Assembly (NCBI RefSeq): GCF_963676685.1
Contig: NC_092344.1
Span: forward strand, 100,532,749 to 100,596,748
Source of the DNA: Mytilus edulis
Lineage: Eukaryota > Mollusca > Bivalvia > Mytilida > Mytilidae
Length of the DNA: 64,000 nucleotides
Direction of reading: 5' to 3'
Shown: in pieces, positions 9,626 to 21,785 of the stretch
Layout: the number at the start of each line of letters is the position of its first letter
How positions within the stretch are numbered: position 1 is the first letter of the stretch
Notes under the pieces: generated by a model
What the model was told of the DNA's origin: nothing
Database searches by the model: none
What the model saw: only the letters and a program-made list of their open reading frames with translations
Position numbers and translations under genes: made by a program

Positions 9626-11780
9626 TCGGAATCACTATATTGATAACCTACGAACCAAAACTGACCCTTGATGTACGTATTCTGATACACTCGAAAAGAT
9701 AGTTGGAATGTAACCGATCTGATGTGTATTCGCCAAATATAAAGTAAACCAATAATTTAAAGAATAATAGATATAAGAAGATGTGATACGAGTGCAAACG
9801 AGAAAACTCTCCATCGAAGTCACAATTTGTAAAAAGTAAATTATTATAGGTCAAGAAGTCTTCAACACGGAGCCTTGGCTCACACCGAACAGCAAGCTAT
9901 AAAGGGCCTCCAAAATAACTAGTGTAAAACCATTCAAACGGGAAACTCAACGGTCTAATCTATATATAATAAAGAATCACTTAATAACCATGGCCTTTTT
10001 AACTCTTTTTTTATTCGAGCGTCACTGATGAGTCTTTTATAGACGAAACGCACTTCTTGCTTCATTCAATATAAAATTTAATCCTGGTATCTATGATGAG
10101 CTTATATAAAGCAATTAGGTCTTTGATACAACGTAGATTCCACAAGTTGAAATATTGTGTAAATGTTATATCTAAGTCCGTATTCAGAAAAAATTAAGAA
10201 GCTCTTAATACATGTTTATAATCACGACAAATATGTTGCTGTTCTTTCTGAAAAGCTTCAAACAACATTGTGTTTGTATGTATATCCTAATACTACCAGT
10301 GTTATATCTGAATTATGAATAGTTAAAATATCGGTTAATCCTACTGTTGATAAGGAAGGGATATTGACATATCATATTTTCTGTATTGCCTCATTACATA
10401 TTCCATTGAGCAAAAAAAAATAAGTACTTATCGTGTTTGTCTTTGATACCAAAAACTTAATTCACAACACTCCGTACGAACAATGGTACATTGCCGACTC
10501 ATTTACATGTTCAACTACGGACCTGTAAGTTAGATTAACCAAAATGTTGCCGCAGTGAACACATGGATTACATATGACAATTTGTATCCATTCCTTTGAT
10601 GTGTTTGAGCATTTGATTTTGCCATTTGCCCTTTGACTTTCCAATTAAGGCTTCTTCGAAGTTCGGTATTTTTGTTATTTTATGTTTTTCAGATTTTTTA
10701 CCCTTTACACCACCATGTACCAAATAAAAAGGGTAGCTACAAATTTACTGTTTGAGATACATTCGTAAAATATATTTAAATAAATGTATCTGAGAATAAA
10801 ACCTGTGACACCAAGAACAAGTTATAAGTATGCTGGTGTAAATCAATGACAACATACTTGTTATGTTTTTGTTAAATTTTGAGTTATAATTTTACAGGCG
10901 GTGTTTGCAATTTCTATGTGCGCCATTCCTTGTCAATCCTTTTCAATTTCATATGAAAAAGTCCCTTATCAAATGGTAAAATATAAAGCCCAACCAAATG
11001 AAACGAATGGAAAATAACTGTCATAGCCTTGACTTGGTATATGTATTTCCGTATGTACAAAATGCCGGATTAAAACTGGTTTAATAGCTAGTAAAACTTT
11101 TCGCCTGTATGACAGTCTCATATAATTCAATTATATTGGCAACAATCTGTGAGCAAAACGAACACATAAAAAAGAGACAGGGGACAACAGTCAAAATTGG
11201 TCATGACGATAACAGCAATCTTCCAACTTCACTCGCGTATTGAGTATAGATTTCTTAACAATTTTTATAGCCAAGATCCTGCACCTCATTCTTAGACGTT
11301 ATTAAAGTTCATCAGTGGTTATTTATTTATGTTTATTTTCTAAACAAAAAATGAATGAGCCAGGGTTTAGAAGAACCTCCCGTTTTTTTAAGAAATTCTT
11401 CCAAAAGTACGAAGACATAACTGATAAATATTGTCTACCTCTCAAATAGCACAAGATGATGCCGAGTTATAGATTCCAGGTGCTGACGTTGTTTATAATG
11501 TTATTTACTTTACAGTTTTCAATTTCTGTGTCTTTGTATTACTGTATCTCTTGGTTGTATTTGGTCTTGACGATGCCTTAGCTTTTGAGTTTTTTGTGTT
11601 CCTGGTGCCAACCGCAGCAGAGGAATGAGGTTTTCAATTTTGCTGTTTTCATTTAGTAAATTGTTATATTTGTATTTTACCTAATCTGTACTCTTTATCT
11701 GGGGAAGTGTTTATGTCACTCTGGTGCATACTTGCCAACCTCTGAAAATGACAAATCATGTCATGGCATGACATGTAAAA
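9520..11780. repeat. Tandem duplication, unit 2
   Basis: Copy of 7066-9519 lacking about 300 bp of the retroelement relic. Both units end with the same catgtcatggcatgacatg palindrome (9488-9506 and 11758-11776). Confidence 0.85.
10019..10061 (+). ncRNA. Decayed hammerhead ribozyme (copy in duplication unit 2)
   Basis: Same sequence as 7501-7543, duplicated with its surroundings. Core present, stem I lost. Confidence 0.6.
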
Positions 11781-11814
11781 AAAGCGTGCCGTAGATGCGT
11801 TCTTTTTAATATGA

Positions 11815-12360
11815 ACAAATTGTGACACGGATGGAGAGTTGTCTCATTTGCACTCATACCACATCTTCTTATATCTATAATACATTTTTTTTCAATGTAA
11901 AAAAAAACCCAATAATCTACTGTAAACTTTTATTCTATCCAATAGTGACACAACTAGGCACACACTCAAAGCAACTGCCAGTTTGCATGACTGTGCATTG
12001 CAATGCACATAATGTGTCGTTGTTAAGTTCAGATAGAAATTCTGTGTATATCTACTTCATTATAGAAAAGGCTTATTCACAATCAGCAATACTTTTTGGC
12101 AAAACTAGAAATGCTTTAGCAAGCTTTGAAAGTATATTGAAACGTTTTTTGTCATTGAAAATGTCATCTACATTTGCCATTGCTCCTCATAATTTTGAAA
12201 TTTCCTGGTCAAAGCTGGATAGTTCATCAGGAGAAGACAGTTGGTACTCTGATAACTGAGCTAGTAGTTCTGTTGTATTTCCATCCCCTATGGCCTGTGG
12301 AAACCTGTTTGCTAGATTTGAAACTGAAAAAGAAAGAATAATGATAATTTGAATACCTTG
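11815..12360 (-). pseudogene. hAT transposase C-terminal dimerisation domain, broken
   Basis: The minus strand reads LSEYQLSSPDELSSFDQE, then KKRFNILSKLAKAFLVLPKSI, then ADCE, a stop in place of the usual Arg, AFSIMK, another stop, and IYTEFLSELNNDTLCALQC. This is the hAT C-terminal block (lA...flv.P.S.a..ER.FS......R..L) in the version found in ZNF862/KIAA1586-like hAT proteins. At least three in-frame stops show it is dead. A small repeat end (11828-11880) overlaps its 3' side. It is the last exon of the gene whose earlier exons lie to the right. Confidence 0.75.
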
Positions 12361-13660
12361 AAAACATTATCAAATAGCTAGTTCTCCTCTCACACCAGTC
12401 GTTTTGATTGCAACTTTGATTCTTTGTAACTAATATGTCATGTATGGCCAGTTGATTAGAAAAAAATAAATATATTTGATTTGATTTATTACGTCGTAAC
12501 TAGTATGATATGTTCCTCATGCCGTAACTACAATACCCTTCTCTCTTCACGAATGTGACCTACCGAATTAGACTATTTACCGGATTTATAATAACATAAG
12601 CAACACGATCGACGGGTGCCACATGTGGAGCAGGATCTGCTTACCGTTTCGGAGCACCTGGGCACATGTTGCTTAGTCTGTATTTTTTTCTATGTTGTGT
12701 CTTTTGTACTAATATTTGTCTGTTTGTCTTTTTATTTTTAGCCAGAGCTATGTCAGTTTATTTTCAATTTATGAGTTTGACTATCCAGCTGGTATCTTTC
12801 GTCCCTCTTTAAGTAAAAATGTAGTAAGTTCATGTGTGTGCAGATTTCCACCAGGGAAAATATTAATTTCTTGATAATTTATAATAAGACTCACAGAGTC
12901 AGATATTATCTTGCATTTCATCTTAGGGTTGATAAAGGCACTGTCCTGTAAGGTGGTGTCTGAGAATTGAACTAGTCAACCATCTTAGAAACAAGGCTGT
13001 TCTGAAAAATATAAATATAAATGTGTGTAATTGATCATGTACACTTAACATATGACAGTTTGCATCTTTTAATATACCTACATAAGTACACAATACAACA
13101 ACAAAACAACACCTGAAACTAAGAAGTAATACCAACATGTACAATTTTTTTCTGTTTCAACAACAACTTCATCTTGGTGGTCTGCAAGGTAACATTTGCA
13201 TGGCAGTCCCACAACAAGTTTATTGTCAGGAAGGAAATTGGCGCCAACTTTATATGGAACTAGTGTTACGTCTGTGTGTGCAACAATGACTGACGTCTTC
13301 GCAAATCTTTTCATGAAGATTCTCAGCAACCTTTTGACCTGATCATGGAGCAACCCAATCTTTGATGAATCATCCTTGAATTAATATGTATACATTAATA
13401 TATATATCACAAAGCTGATAGAAATGATATTATTGTTATAAATTCGTGTCCATAATTTTATTTGTTATCTGAAATGCTGTGTTAAAGTCGTTCATTGATT
13501 CCAATATATCATTCAGAAAAAGAAGATACATTTTCATTTCTGGGGTGTCTAGCAGTTTTGCAAACCGTTTAATTTGGCTTTCCTTTTCAAAATCCTTGTG
13601 ACTTTTAAAGTAGTATAAAAGTGCTGGCCAGTGGTGTAAAGTACAATCTATACATCGCAA
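12325..13660 (-). pseudogene. hAT transposase middle exons, tandem copy 1
   Basis: Two exon-like blocks on the minus strand. 13660-13440 holds CIDCTLHHWPALLYYFKSHKD to NDILESMNDFNTAFQ; 13380-13090 holds LLHDQVKRLLRIFMKRFAK to LVVGLPCKCYLADHQDEVVVE. Between and after them is intron-like DNA with an embedded interspersed repeat (12640-12830). The blocks belong to hAT transposases of the ZNF862-like type, between the RNase H catalytic part and the dimerisation domain. The whole stretch is repeated at 15847-17350, so the gene has an internal tandem duplication and cannot make a normal protein. Confidence 0.7.
12640..12830 (+). repeat. Interspersed repeat, 'gactatccagctggtatctt' family
   Basis: Other copies at 16365-16510 (same orientation, carried by the tandem duplication), and reversed at 21028-21145, 21618-21785 and 42437-42595. 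No coding potential. Confidence 0.7.
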
Positions 13661-13686
13661 AAGAAAGAAAATAATAATTTGAATAC

Positions 13687-15845
13687 CTTGAATAATAATA
13701 ATAATAATAAAATTCTTTATTATACGAAGGTAACACATTTAACAACTACATGTTAATCTTCCATGAGGCCTTCAAAAACTATTAATACAAATAGAAAACA
13801 GAAAAAAATACATACAAAATAAAAAAAAAAATACAGTTAAATATAGCAGCTTAAATATTGAATAAGTACATATGCATTCAGTAAAAGAAGAACAAATATA
13901 TTAGTTTCGTGCATCTTTATTCTGTTCAGTTAGAAAATAGTTTGAAGAGTTGGTCTTAAATGTATCTAAATTATCTTTTTCTTTAATATTATTTGGAAAA
14001 TTATTTCAGGTAATAAGACCAGAATATTCAAATGTTCTTTTTAAAAAATCAGAATTAGGTCTTGGTACATGAAGCAGTCCTGTGATGTTGTCGACCTCAG
14101 ACAATAATTATAAAGTTCAGCACAAGCATTGAATTTAATAGATAGATAATCAGGTGCTAGACCATTCATACATTTAAACATTTACACAGCTTGAAAATAG
14201 TGTATCCTCGTAAATATAGTCATCCATGCAAGTTTTTTTTAAACATTACTGTTGATGGAAAATCAAAAGAAACAGATAAAACTAATCTTGCAGCACGTTT
14301 TTGGAGCTTATGTATCCTCTCCAGATTAATATGTGTGGTAAGACCCCATACTGTACAACAGTAGTCAATAATGGGAAATATATATATAGCTATTGTAAAA
14401 AAAGAATAAGACCCTTTAATGGTAAATAACGTTTCAACCTTTTTCACAAATATATTCTGGTTGAAATAGTTTCGCATATTTTATCAATTTGAATTGACCA
14501 TGATAGGTTTTTATCAATATGAATTCCGAGAAGATTTCAACTTCAACATTATCTAAAGCGATATTATCTTGTGATAAAACACCTTAACATTTATTACAGT
14601 TTACCAGTTTTCTGTCTGATCCAACAAGCATATATTTTGGTTTCTTGCTATTTATCGTCATATCAATTTCTTTACACCATTTAATAACATTGTCTAAGTC
14701 TTTCTTCAAACATATATTTAAATTTACAATAGATTTAAATGATAAATGTAAAGTTGTATCATCAGCATATAGATCAGATTCTGTATATTCTAAGGTTAAT
14801 GGTAAGTCATTTATATAAATTAGGAACAATAAAGGTCCAAGTATGGAGCCTTGAGGAACTCCAAAAGTTACAGTTTTATATTCTGATTCAGTGGTTTCCA
14901 ACTTAACTTTTTGCATTCTCTGAGAGAGGTACGATGAAAACCATTTTACAGAGTGGTCATCGCATTTGTATAATTTGAGTTTTGATAAAAAGAAGTATAT
15001 TGTGATTTACCGTATCAAAAGCCTTCTTAAAATCTAACTAGAGGCTCTCAAGAGCCTGTGTCGCTCACCTGTTAATGTGTTTACTGATGTCGGCCATCTT
15101 TGTTGGTAGGCGGGGTCATTAGACACTCTTTTTAAAAATAGATACCCTAGTATTATGATTGTGGCTAAGTTTGGTTAAATTTGGCCAAGTAGTTTTAGAA
15201 AAGATTTTTATACAAGTTACAAAAATGAGGAAAAGTTGTTTAATATTGACTCTAAAGGGCAATAACTCCTTAGGGTGTCCTCTAACAATTTTGATCATGC
15301 TGACTTATTTGTAGATCTTACTTTGGTGAACATTATTGCTGTTTACAGTTTATCTCTATCTATAATAGTATTCAAGATAATAACCAAAAGAGAATAGCAG
15401 TAAAATTTCCATTGTCCAATTCTTCTAACCATTTATCAATTATTTGAATGAGTGCTGTGTGACAAGAATGTTTTTCTCTAAATCCAGACTGCTGTTGTAT
15501 TAATAATTTGTGTGTGGTTAAGAATAAATATAGTTGTTTAGAGACAGTGTTTTCAAATAACTTGGACACAGTTGGTAAAATTGAAATGGGTCTTTAATTG
15601 TTTGGGTCTTTTTTTATCCCCTCCTTTAAATATGGGAGCAACTTAAGCAGATTTTAATATATTAGGAAATATTCCTGTACCTAAACTAAGGTTTATTATG
15701 TGAGCAAGGGGGCTTGCTACAATCGACCTTGATAGTTTTAAAATTCTTGGTCCAAATCCATCAGTTCCAGTTGATTTAGTTATGTCTGGATTTTTTAGAC
15801 CTTGTAGAACCTCGTCATTTGTGACAGTTAATTATGAGAATTTAG
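13687..15845 (-). pseudogene. Non-LTR retrotransposon (jockey/CR1-like) remnant
   Basis: Minus-strand RT in pieces: a 5' part before 15600; SKLFENTVSKQLYLFL and QQSGFREKHSCHTAL (15569-15393); KKAFDTVNH (about 15030); GVPQGSILGPLLFLIYINDL with YADDTTL (14916-14584), the catalytic Asp pair; and the RT tail IDYCCTVWGLTTHI with LQKRAARLVL (14477-14220). The 3' end at 13687 is an (TAA)n run, as in CR1/L2-type elements. Frameshifts and stops separate all pieces. A 355-bp insert at 15038-15392 splits GNFTAI from LDFKKAFD. The LINE itself sits exactly at the junction of the two hAT tandem copies. Confidence 0.82.
15038..15392 (-). mobile_element. Short Helitron/Helentron-like insert in the LINE
   Basis: 355 bp whose removal restores the LINE frame (GNFTAI then LDFKKAFD). 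On the minus strand it ends with a palindrome (aggctct, 2-nt loop, agagcct) followed by CTAG, the form of a Helitron 3' terminus, and no target duplication is seen; the flanking bases are T and T. The 5' end reads CTCTTTTGG, so the TC start is not exact. Class is an inference. Confidence 0.5.
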
Positions 15846-16026
15846 AATACATTATCAAATAGCTAGTTCTCCTCTCACACATGTCGTTTTGATAGCAACT
15901 TTCATTCTTTGTAACTAATATGTCATTTATGATTAGAAAAAAATAAAAATATTTGATTTAATTTATTACGTCATAACTAGTATGATATGTTCCTTAGTCG
16001 TAACTACAATACCCTTCCCTCTTCAC

Positions 16027-16246
16027 ATCGGAAATTGATGAGACTGTCATTAAAGTCAGAGGGTTAGCGCTATAGAACCAGGTTTAATCCACCATTTTCT
16101 ACATTTGAAAATGCCTGTACCAAGTCAGAAATATGACAGTTCTTGTCCATTCGTTTTTGATGCGTTTTGTTATTTGATTTTGCCATGTGATTATGGACTT
16201 TCCCAATTGATCTTCCTCGAAGTTCAGTATTTTTGTGATTTTACTT
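16027..16246 (+). mobile_element. 220-bp interspersed element with TTCAC target duplication
   Basis: Absent from the otherwise matching position 12550 in hAT copy 1, so its ends are exact. TTCAC flanks it on both sides (16022-16026, 16247-16251). Contains the 'accaggtttaatccaccatt' motif, related to stretches at 8040-8200, 10560-10720 and 40030-40100. Non-coding; class unknown. Confidence 0.7.
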
Positions 16247-16364
16247 TTCACAATGTGACCTACCGAATTAGACTATTTACCGGATTTATAATAACATAAG
16301 CAACACGACGGGTGCCTCATGTGGAGCAGGATCTGCTTACCGTTTCGGAGCATCTGGGCACATG

Positions 16365-16510
16365 TTGCTTAGTCTGTATTTTTTTCTATATTGTGTCTTC
16401 TGTACTAATATTTATCTCTTTGTCTTTTTTTTTTTAGCCAGAGCGTTGTCAGTTTATTTTCAATTTATGAGTTTGACTATCCAGCTGGTATCTTCATCCC
16501 TCTTTTAGTA
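16365..16510 (+). repeat. Interspersed repeat, 'gactatccagctggtatctt' family
   Basis: Copy of 12640-12830 within the second hAT duplication unit. Confidence 0.65.
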
Positions 16511-17640
16511 AACATTTAGTAAGTTCATGTGTGTGCGGATTTCCACCAGGGAAAATATCAATTTCTTGATAATTTATAGAAAGACTGACAGAGTCAGATA
16601 TTATCTTGCATTTCATCTTAGGGTTGATAAAGGCACTGTCCTGTAAGATGGTGTCTGAGAATTGAAACTAGTCAACCATCTTAGAAACAAGGCTGTTCTG
16701 AAAAATATAAATATAAATTTGTGTGATTGATCATGTACACTTAACATATGACAGTTTGCATCTTTTAATATACCTACATAAATACACAATACAACAACAA
16801 AACATCAATTGAAACTAAGAAGTAATACAAACCTGTACAATTTCTTTTCTGTTTCAACACCAACTTGATCTTGTTGGTCTGCAAGGTAACATCTGCATGG
16901 CAGTCCCACAACAAGTGTATTGTCAGGAAGAAATTGGCGCCAACATTATATGGAACTAGTGTTACGTCTGTGTGTGCAACAATGACTGACGTCTTCGCAA
17001 ATCTTTTCATGAAGATTCTCAGCAACCTTTTGACCTGATCATGGAGCAACCCAATCTTTGATGAATCATCCTTGAATTAATATGTATACATTAATATATA
17101 TATCACAAAGCTGATAGAAATGATATTGTTGGTATAAACTCGTGTCCATAATTTTATTTGTTATCTGAAATGCTGTGTTAAAGTCGTTCATTGATTCCAA
17201 TATATCATTCAGAAAAAGAAGATACATTTTCATTTCTGGGGTGTCTAGCAGTTTTGCAAACCGTTTAATTTGGCTTTCCTTTTCAACATCCTTGTGACTT
17301 TTAAAGTAGTATAAAAGTGCTGGCCAGTGGTGTAAAGTACGGTCTATACATCGCTTAAGAGAGAGCCATCGTGTACCTACATGTTTAATTATCTTTAATG
17401 GATCTATGTCTTGGAATTCTCAAAATGCCTTAAACTCCTCCTCTCTTTTAGATCTTTGGTTGAAATGGCAATATATATCTAAGATAACGTCCTCAACATA
17501 CAGTGGGATCAGATTCACAGCTGCCCCTACACAAAAATTTGCCAGGTAACAAATACAACCCATGTCCATTACTTGTAGTTGTCTTTCTCTACAACGAAAT
17601 ATTACTGTTCATACCTCCCAGTTTCCAGTCTAACATCTAA

Positions 17641-19129
17641 ATTTTGCAAAGGCGCTTCTTTCACAAAAAGGCAACAACTTAATCCTGCTTAAAAATATTA
17701 TGTTCTCAATTTATTACGCCCATTTCCCCGTCTGTAAGAGGTTGAATTAACAATTCTTTTCCATTCTTCAATATAATTATCAAACATTATATGTAATATA
17801 AAAGATCTTTGGATTTTAGTATCAAAATCTTATTCACGCCACCTCTAGAATATGTAGTTTCGTTTGTTGATTTATAGTAGATTGTTTCTGACAAATTTTA
17901 TGGACGTCTCCCTGTTTGAATTTACATTGGAGTTCGTTCTTTTAACAGAAGCAGTACCATGTCTACTTAAAACCGCAGTCGACACAATTTAAATGCCCCG
18001 ATTGAAAGATAATTTTTTTTTTTGATTTCAATAGTCGACGCCTCTAATTTTTGTTATTAGGGGGCTTTCGCTCTTTTCAGCAAAACATTACACTAATTAA
18101 CAGCGACACCTATATTTTGGTAATGCGGTAGTACTTCGATTTGTTGGATTGATTGAATGGTTTGCTTATAGGTTTTTTTATAACCATCTGGGAATTTTGA
18201 TGTTGGAAATTTATCTGTTTATTTAAATTCATTCTTAAGGGGTCGTCCTGGAATATTCTGATTTCCATTGGAAAATGACGGTTTATTAGGTAGGGACTGA
18301 CATTTTGGCTTTCAACTGGTCACATACGGAACCTTAAAAGGGTTGCTGCATTTGGTTCCTTCTATGCAAAAACCGAGATACCCTCTTCACACGAGACATC
18401 GAATTTAACGTCCCCATTCTGGATGTGTTATTCTACATCATGCACGGCAAAACGTTCGTGTACTAGTACATCCCGCATATCAAAACAAGCGCCATGTATT
18501 ATACACCCCGCTCAGCTAAACGGACGCTTCACTTTGGGTTTAAACCATAGGTCGGTAGACATAAGCGACAATTTTTAATTTTATTCCCTAGTCACCATTT
18601 GTTGCCGCGGGAGACCAAAGCATTAATGTAAAGACTAATAACGCCAATGACATAACGGTACACAATGACGCCAGTTACATTACATATGACCTTAGATTGA
18701 TTTAATTTGTTCGTGGAAAAAGGAATCTAGACAATAAGTCAAAACAATGCAATTAACGAAAGAAAATAAAAATATCTCAACAATTTTCTTTTAGTCCATT
18801 ATTCAAAAAAACTTCGAAAATCGTATTTTTTTGTCAACGATCAACAGAACTGATAAGGACCAATCTATTACCATTAAAGATCGCTCAAATGAAAAGTTTG
18901 CCCATCGTGGTATCATTACAAGGTTGTGTAAGTGTATGACAAGTGCTTGTACATTACAGCCAGTGCATCGAGACTAATATCACTGATCTTTAAAAAGATT
19001 TAGATTAATTTAACAAATATGGTCGTTTGGCGTGTTGAACGTCCAATACATCGACTAAATGCTCTACGTCAGACGATTCAACAATGTAAGTGTACATGAA
19101 CTAGATTTATTTATATATAACCTAATCAA
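17641..19129. other. No gene recognised
   Basis: About 1.5 kb without an open frame of interest, recognised repeat or RNA gene on either strand. Confidence 0.5.
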
Positions 19130-19430
19130 ACAGATGATGGAAGATGACGATCCTGGACTCTTTAGTCAATTGTGAAAAAGTTTTCGACACAGTCGATTGG
19201 ACTTTCATATTTAGAGGCATTGTAGTTATATTGCTTTGATCACACATTTAAAAGTTGGATAAAGGAATGTTTCTGTGATGCATTTAGTGCAGTGTTAAAT
19301 AACTGATATTTCAGAATTTACTTATCTTGAAAAGGGGGTTCTGTCAAGGGGATCATCCGTCTCAATATGTATTTATTTTGGTGCTTGAATCGCTCAGTGC
19401 AGTTATAAAAAGTGACTCTGATGTTGCCAA
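19130..19430 (+). pseudogene. LINE reverse transcriptase relic
   Basis: With several frame breaks, the plus strand gives SLVNCEKVFDTVDWTFIF (first catalytic Asp block), LDKGMF, KRGFCQGDHPS (the RQGDPLS block) and YVFILVLESLSAVIK. These are RT motifs of an L1/Tx1-type LINE. About 100 codons survive, with no start or end; dead. Confidence 0.65.
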
Positions 19431-19489
19431 CCATGTAATCTGTATGACATTGTGCCTGTTCGAAGACTGGAGCAACTCTAGTTCAGCCT

Positions 19490-19740
19490 CTTGTCGTTAG
19501 TTCATGCCGTTCATATTTGTTCTTAGTAAATTGTATTGTTATGAATTAACCCGTTAATTATCTCCATTGAATTATTTTACATTTTTCATGTCGGGGCCTC
19601 TTGTAGCGAATCTTATTCGTTGTTCTCCTCTGATATTTATGCGTTTCCCTCAGTTTTAGTTTGTTACCCCGATTTTGTTTTTTGTCCATGGATTTATAAG
19701 TTTGAACAGCGGTATACTACTGTTGCCTTTATTCCTCATC
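19490..19740 (+). repeat. Interspersed repeat, 'tttccctcagttttagtttg' family
   Basis: The block from about 19618 (ttgttctcctct...) to 19735 (gttgcctttatt) recurs at 60475-60590 and, reversed, at 50985-51110. The upstream part resembles the pieces at 30575-30640 and 55460-55560. Confidence 0.7.
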
Positions 19741-19822
19741 TCCTCAATTTTATTAAAGTTGAATTATGTTAAAAAATATAGACAATTTTCAAAATATTTA
19801 GTACTGATATTGTGGCTTCTTA

Positions 19823-19993
19823 CAGTGGCGGATCCAGGGGGGGGGGGTTCCGGGGGTGCGCACCCCCCCCCCCCCCCTTATTTTTGCCGATCAATGCATT
19901 TGTATCGGGACATATGTTTTGCACCCCCCCCCCCTTTGCCCTGGGTTCCCTGGGTTAGCACCCCCCTTTCGAAAATTCCTGCATCCGCCCCTG
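19823..19993. mobile_element. 171-bp MITE with terminal inverted repeats
   Basis: Ends CAGTGGCGGATCCAGG and CCTGCATCCGCCCCTG are inverted repeats, and TCTTA flanks both sides (19818-19822, 19994-19998). The inside is G and C homopolymer runs. A related, more decayed copy is at 31394-31566. A DNA-transposon MITE with a 5-bp target duplication. Confidence 0.75.
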
Positions 19994-21027
19994 TCTTAAA
20001 TCTGACAATTTGTAAAACCGACAGATCATTCAGAATAGAAAACAGCTGTTTTGACTAAAATAATTAACAAACAAAAAGTTTCATTCCTAGTAATTCATTC
20101 CGGGATTTGCTTTATAATAGATGAGTGATTGTGTGTATTTTTATACTTTTTCGTTATAAAAGGTGTCCTCAGTTCCGACCGGTATCGCATTGTACTATAT
20201 AACATATAAACACACTACGTGACAACGAACAAATCGTCACTTTCCCCTGTATGAACATCGTGCCTACCACACAGTGCTTAACACGCGGTTTATGTAATGT
20301 TACTATATTTTTTTACATGAGCAAAAATAATCATCGTTCATACCATAGTTGGTCTATTTTCAGGCGTTCCATCAAAATAAGATACAAAAAAAAACAACTA
20401 ATGTCATGTTATCAATAGGTAATGATTGATATACTGTACATGTCTTGTATTTAGGGAATGAAGTGAGTATGAGAAATTGCATGTAATATTATAATCGTGG
20501 AAGTCAAGGAAAGATAAGGAATTAAACATTCAATAAGGTGGTATGACGACATATCCGATTGGAATTACATACACAATTAAGATAAAATATGGCATCCAGG
20601 ATCTCTCCCATGAGGCAGTAAAACATATGCTATAAAGGCAATATATGGTCGGAATATACATATCTTATTTGAAGACAAAACCTTCAGGAGGGATTGGAAA
20701 CGTTAAATCTGATAGCATTTAATGTTTTGTCAGATTATATACATATTCCGTTGCATTGCTGATAAAATTGACTGAGCTACGAATTTGAGTTTCCTTGTTT
20801 TACATTGTCCAAAAAAGTGTCTATTTCTTTTTCTGGAAATCTTGGCTTCTTTGCTTTTTTTCTCTCCACATTAACTGGTTTTTTTTTTTTATCAATGACG
20901 ACATTATTTCTATCAGAAAGTGAATAATTGATTGATTGATTGAATAATACTTTAAGGTACATGGAATTGTGATGTCATGTAGTGTTTAAATGCATAACGT
21001 ATACTTTTTTCACATCTTTTGTTAAAA

Positions 21028-21145
21028 AAAGGGGGACGAAAGATACCAGAGGGACAGTCAAACCTATAGATTGAAAATAAACTGAAAAATAAAAGTACAG
21101 AAGACACAACATAGAAAACAAAAAAATAAGCAACACGAACCCCGT
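21028..21145 (-). repeat. Interspersed repeat, 'gactatccagctggtatctt' family
   Basis: Begins ggacgaaagataccagaggg and ends near ataagcaacacgaacccc; reverse of 12660-12830. Confidence 0.7.
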
Positions 21146-21617
21146 TACTAGCATATATTGAACATTAAAAGTTATATATTAATTAAACTTCCGTACATGA
21201 CGGTACCTTTACGGGCGCTTTGAGAATACGACGTGAACGTTGCGAATTAAATAAAGAATAAAATGGTAAATAATCCGTCAATTTTCACCAACTGAAAATT
21301 ATACGAAACGTTCGTGATTAAGGTTCATTGTGTAAGGAGAGTGCACACCTTCATAAATGTTAAGGAAAACTTACTACAAAGGCCTCTATCATACAAACCC
21401 TCTTTCCCACTGACATTCTCAATTTCCAATTCCTCACCCCGTACAACCTAACTTACACATTGTATTCATTTTGAATTTCTTTAAGCCCTAAAATCTTACA
21501 CATCGACGGAACTGTTCTATTCTCTGTTATTTTCCGTGCGACGCAGATTATGGTATAAAATTGTAAATAAATCATTTTAAATTTATTTCTTGTATATTGG
21601 TTGCGTAGAAAGCTAGA

Positions 21618-21785
21618 AAAGAGGGACAAAAGATACCAGAGGAACAGTCAAACTCATAGACTGAAAATAAACTGAAAACGCCATGGCTAAAAATTAAAAA
21701 AACAAACAGACAAATAATAGTATAGAAGACACAACATATGAAACTACAAAGACTAAGCAAAACGAACCCCACCAGAAACTCCATG
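21618..21785 (-). repeat. Interspersed repeat, 'gactatccagctggtatctt' family
   Basis: Same family as 21028, longer, with gaaaacgccatggctaaaaa in the middle. Closest relative is 42437-42595. Confidence 0.7.

Larger units (their letters stand above)
15847..17640 (-). pseudogene. hAT transposase middle exons, tandem copy 2 with upstream exon
   Basis: Reads, on the minus strand, YLANFCVGAAVNLIPLYVED, FNQRSKREEEFKAF, a stop, then HVGTRWLSLKRCIDRTLHHW, LLDTPEMKMYLLFLNDILES and FNTAFQ (17600-17170). A second exon at 17075-16800 holds LLHDQVKRLLRIFMKRFAK. The G-TRWLSL block is the conserved region after the second catalytic residue in ZNF862-like hAT proteins. The segment 15847-17350 is the tandem copy of 12362-13660; only this copy extends upstream into the catalytic part. 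A 220-bp insertion (16027-16246) is unique to it. Confidence 0.72.

Noticed and set aside
19675..20058. 127-codon ORF
   Set aside because: Crosses the G/C homopolymer MITE and a neighbouring repeat; the translated Pro/Gly runs are artefacts.
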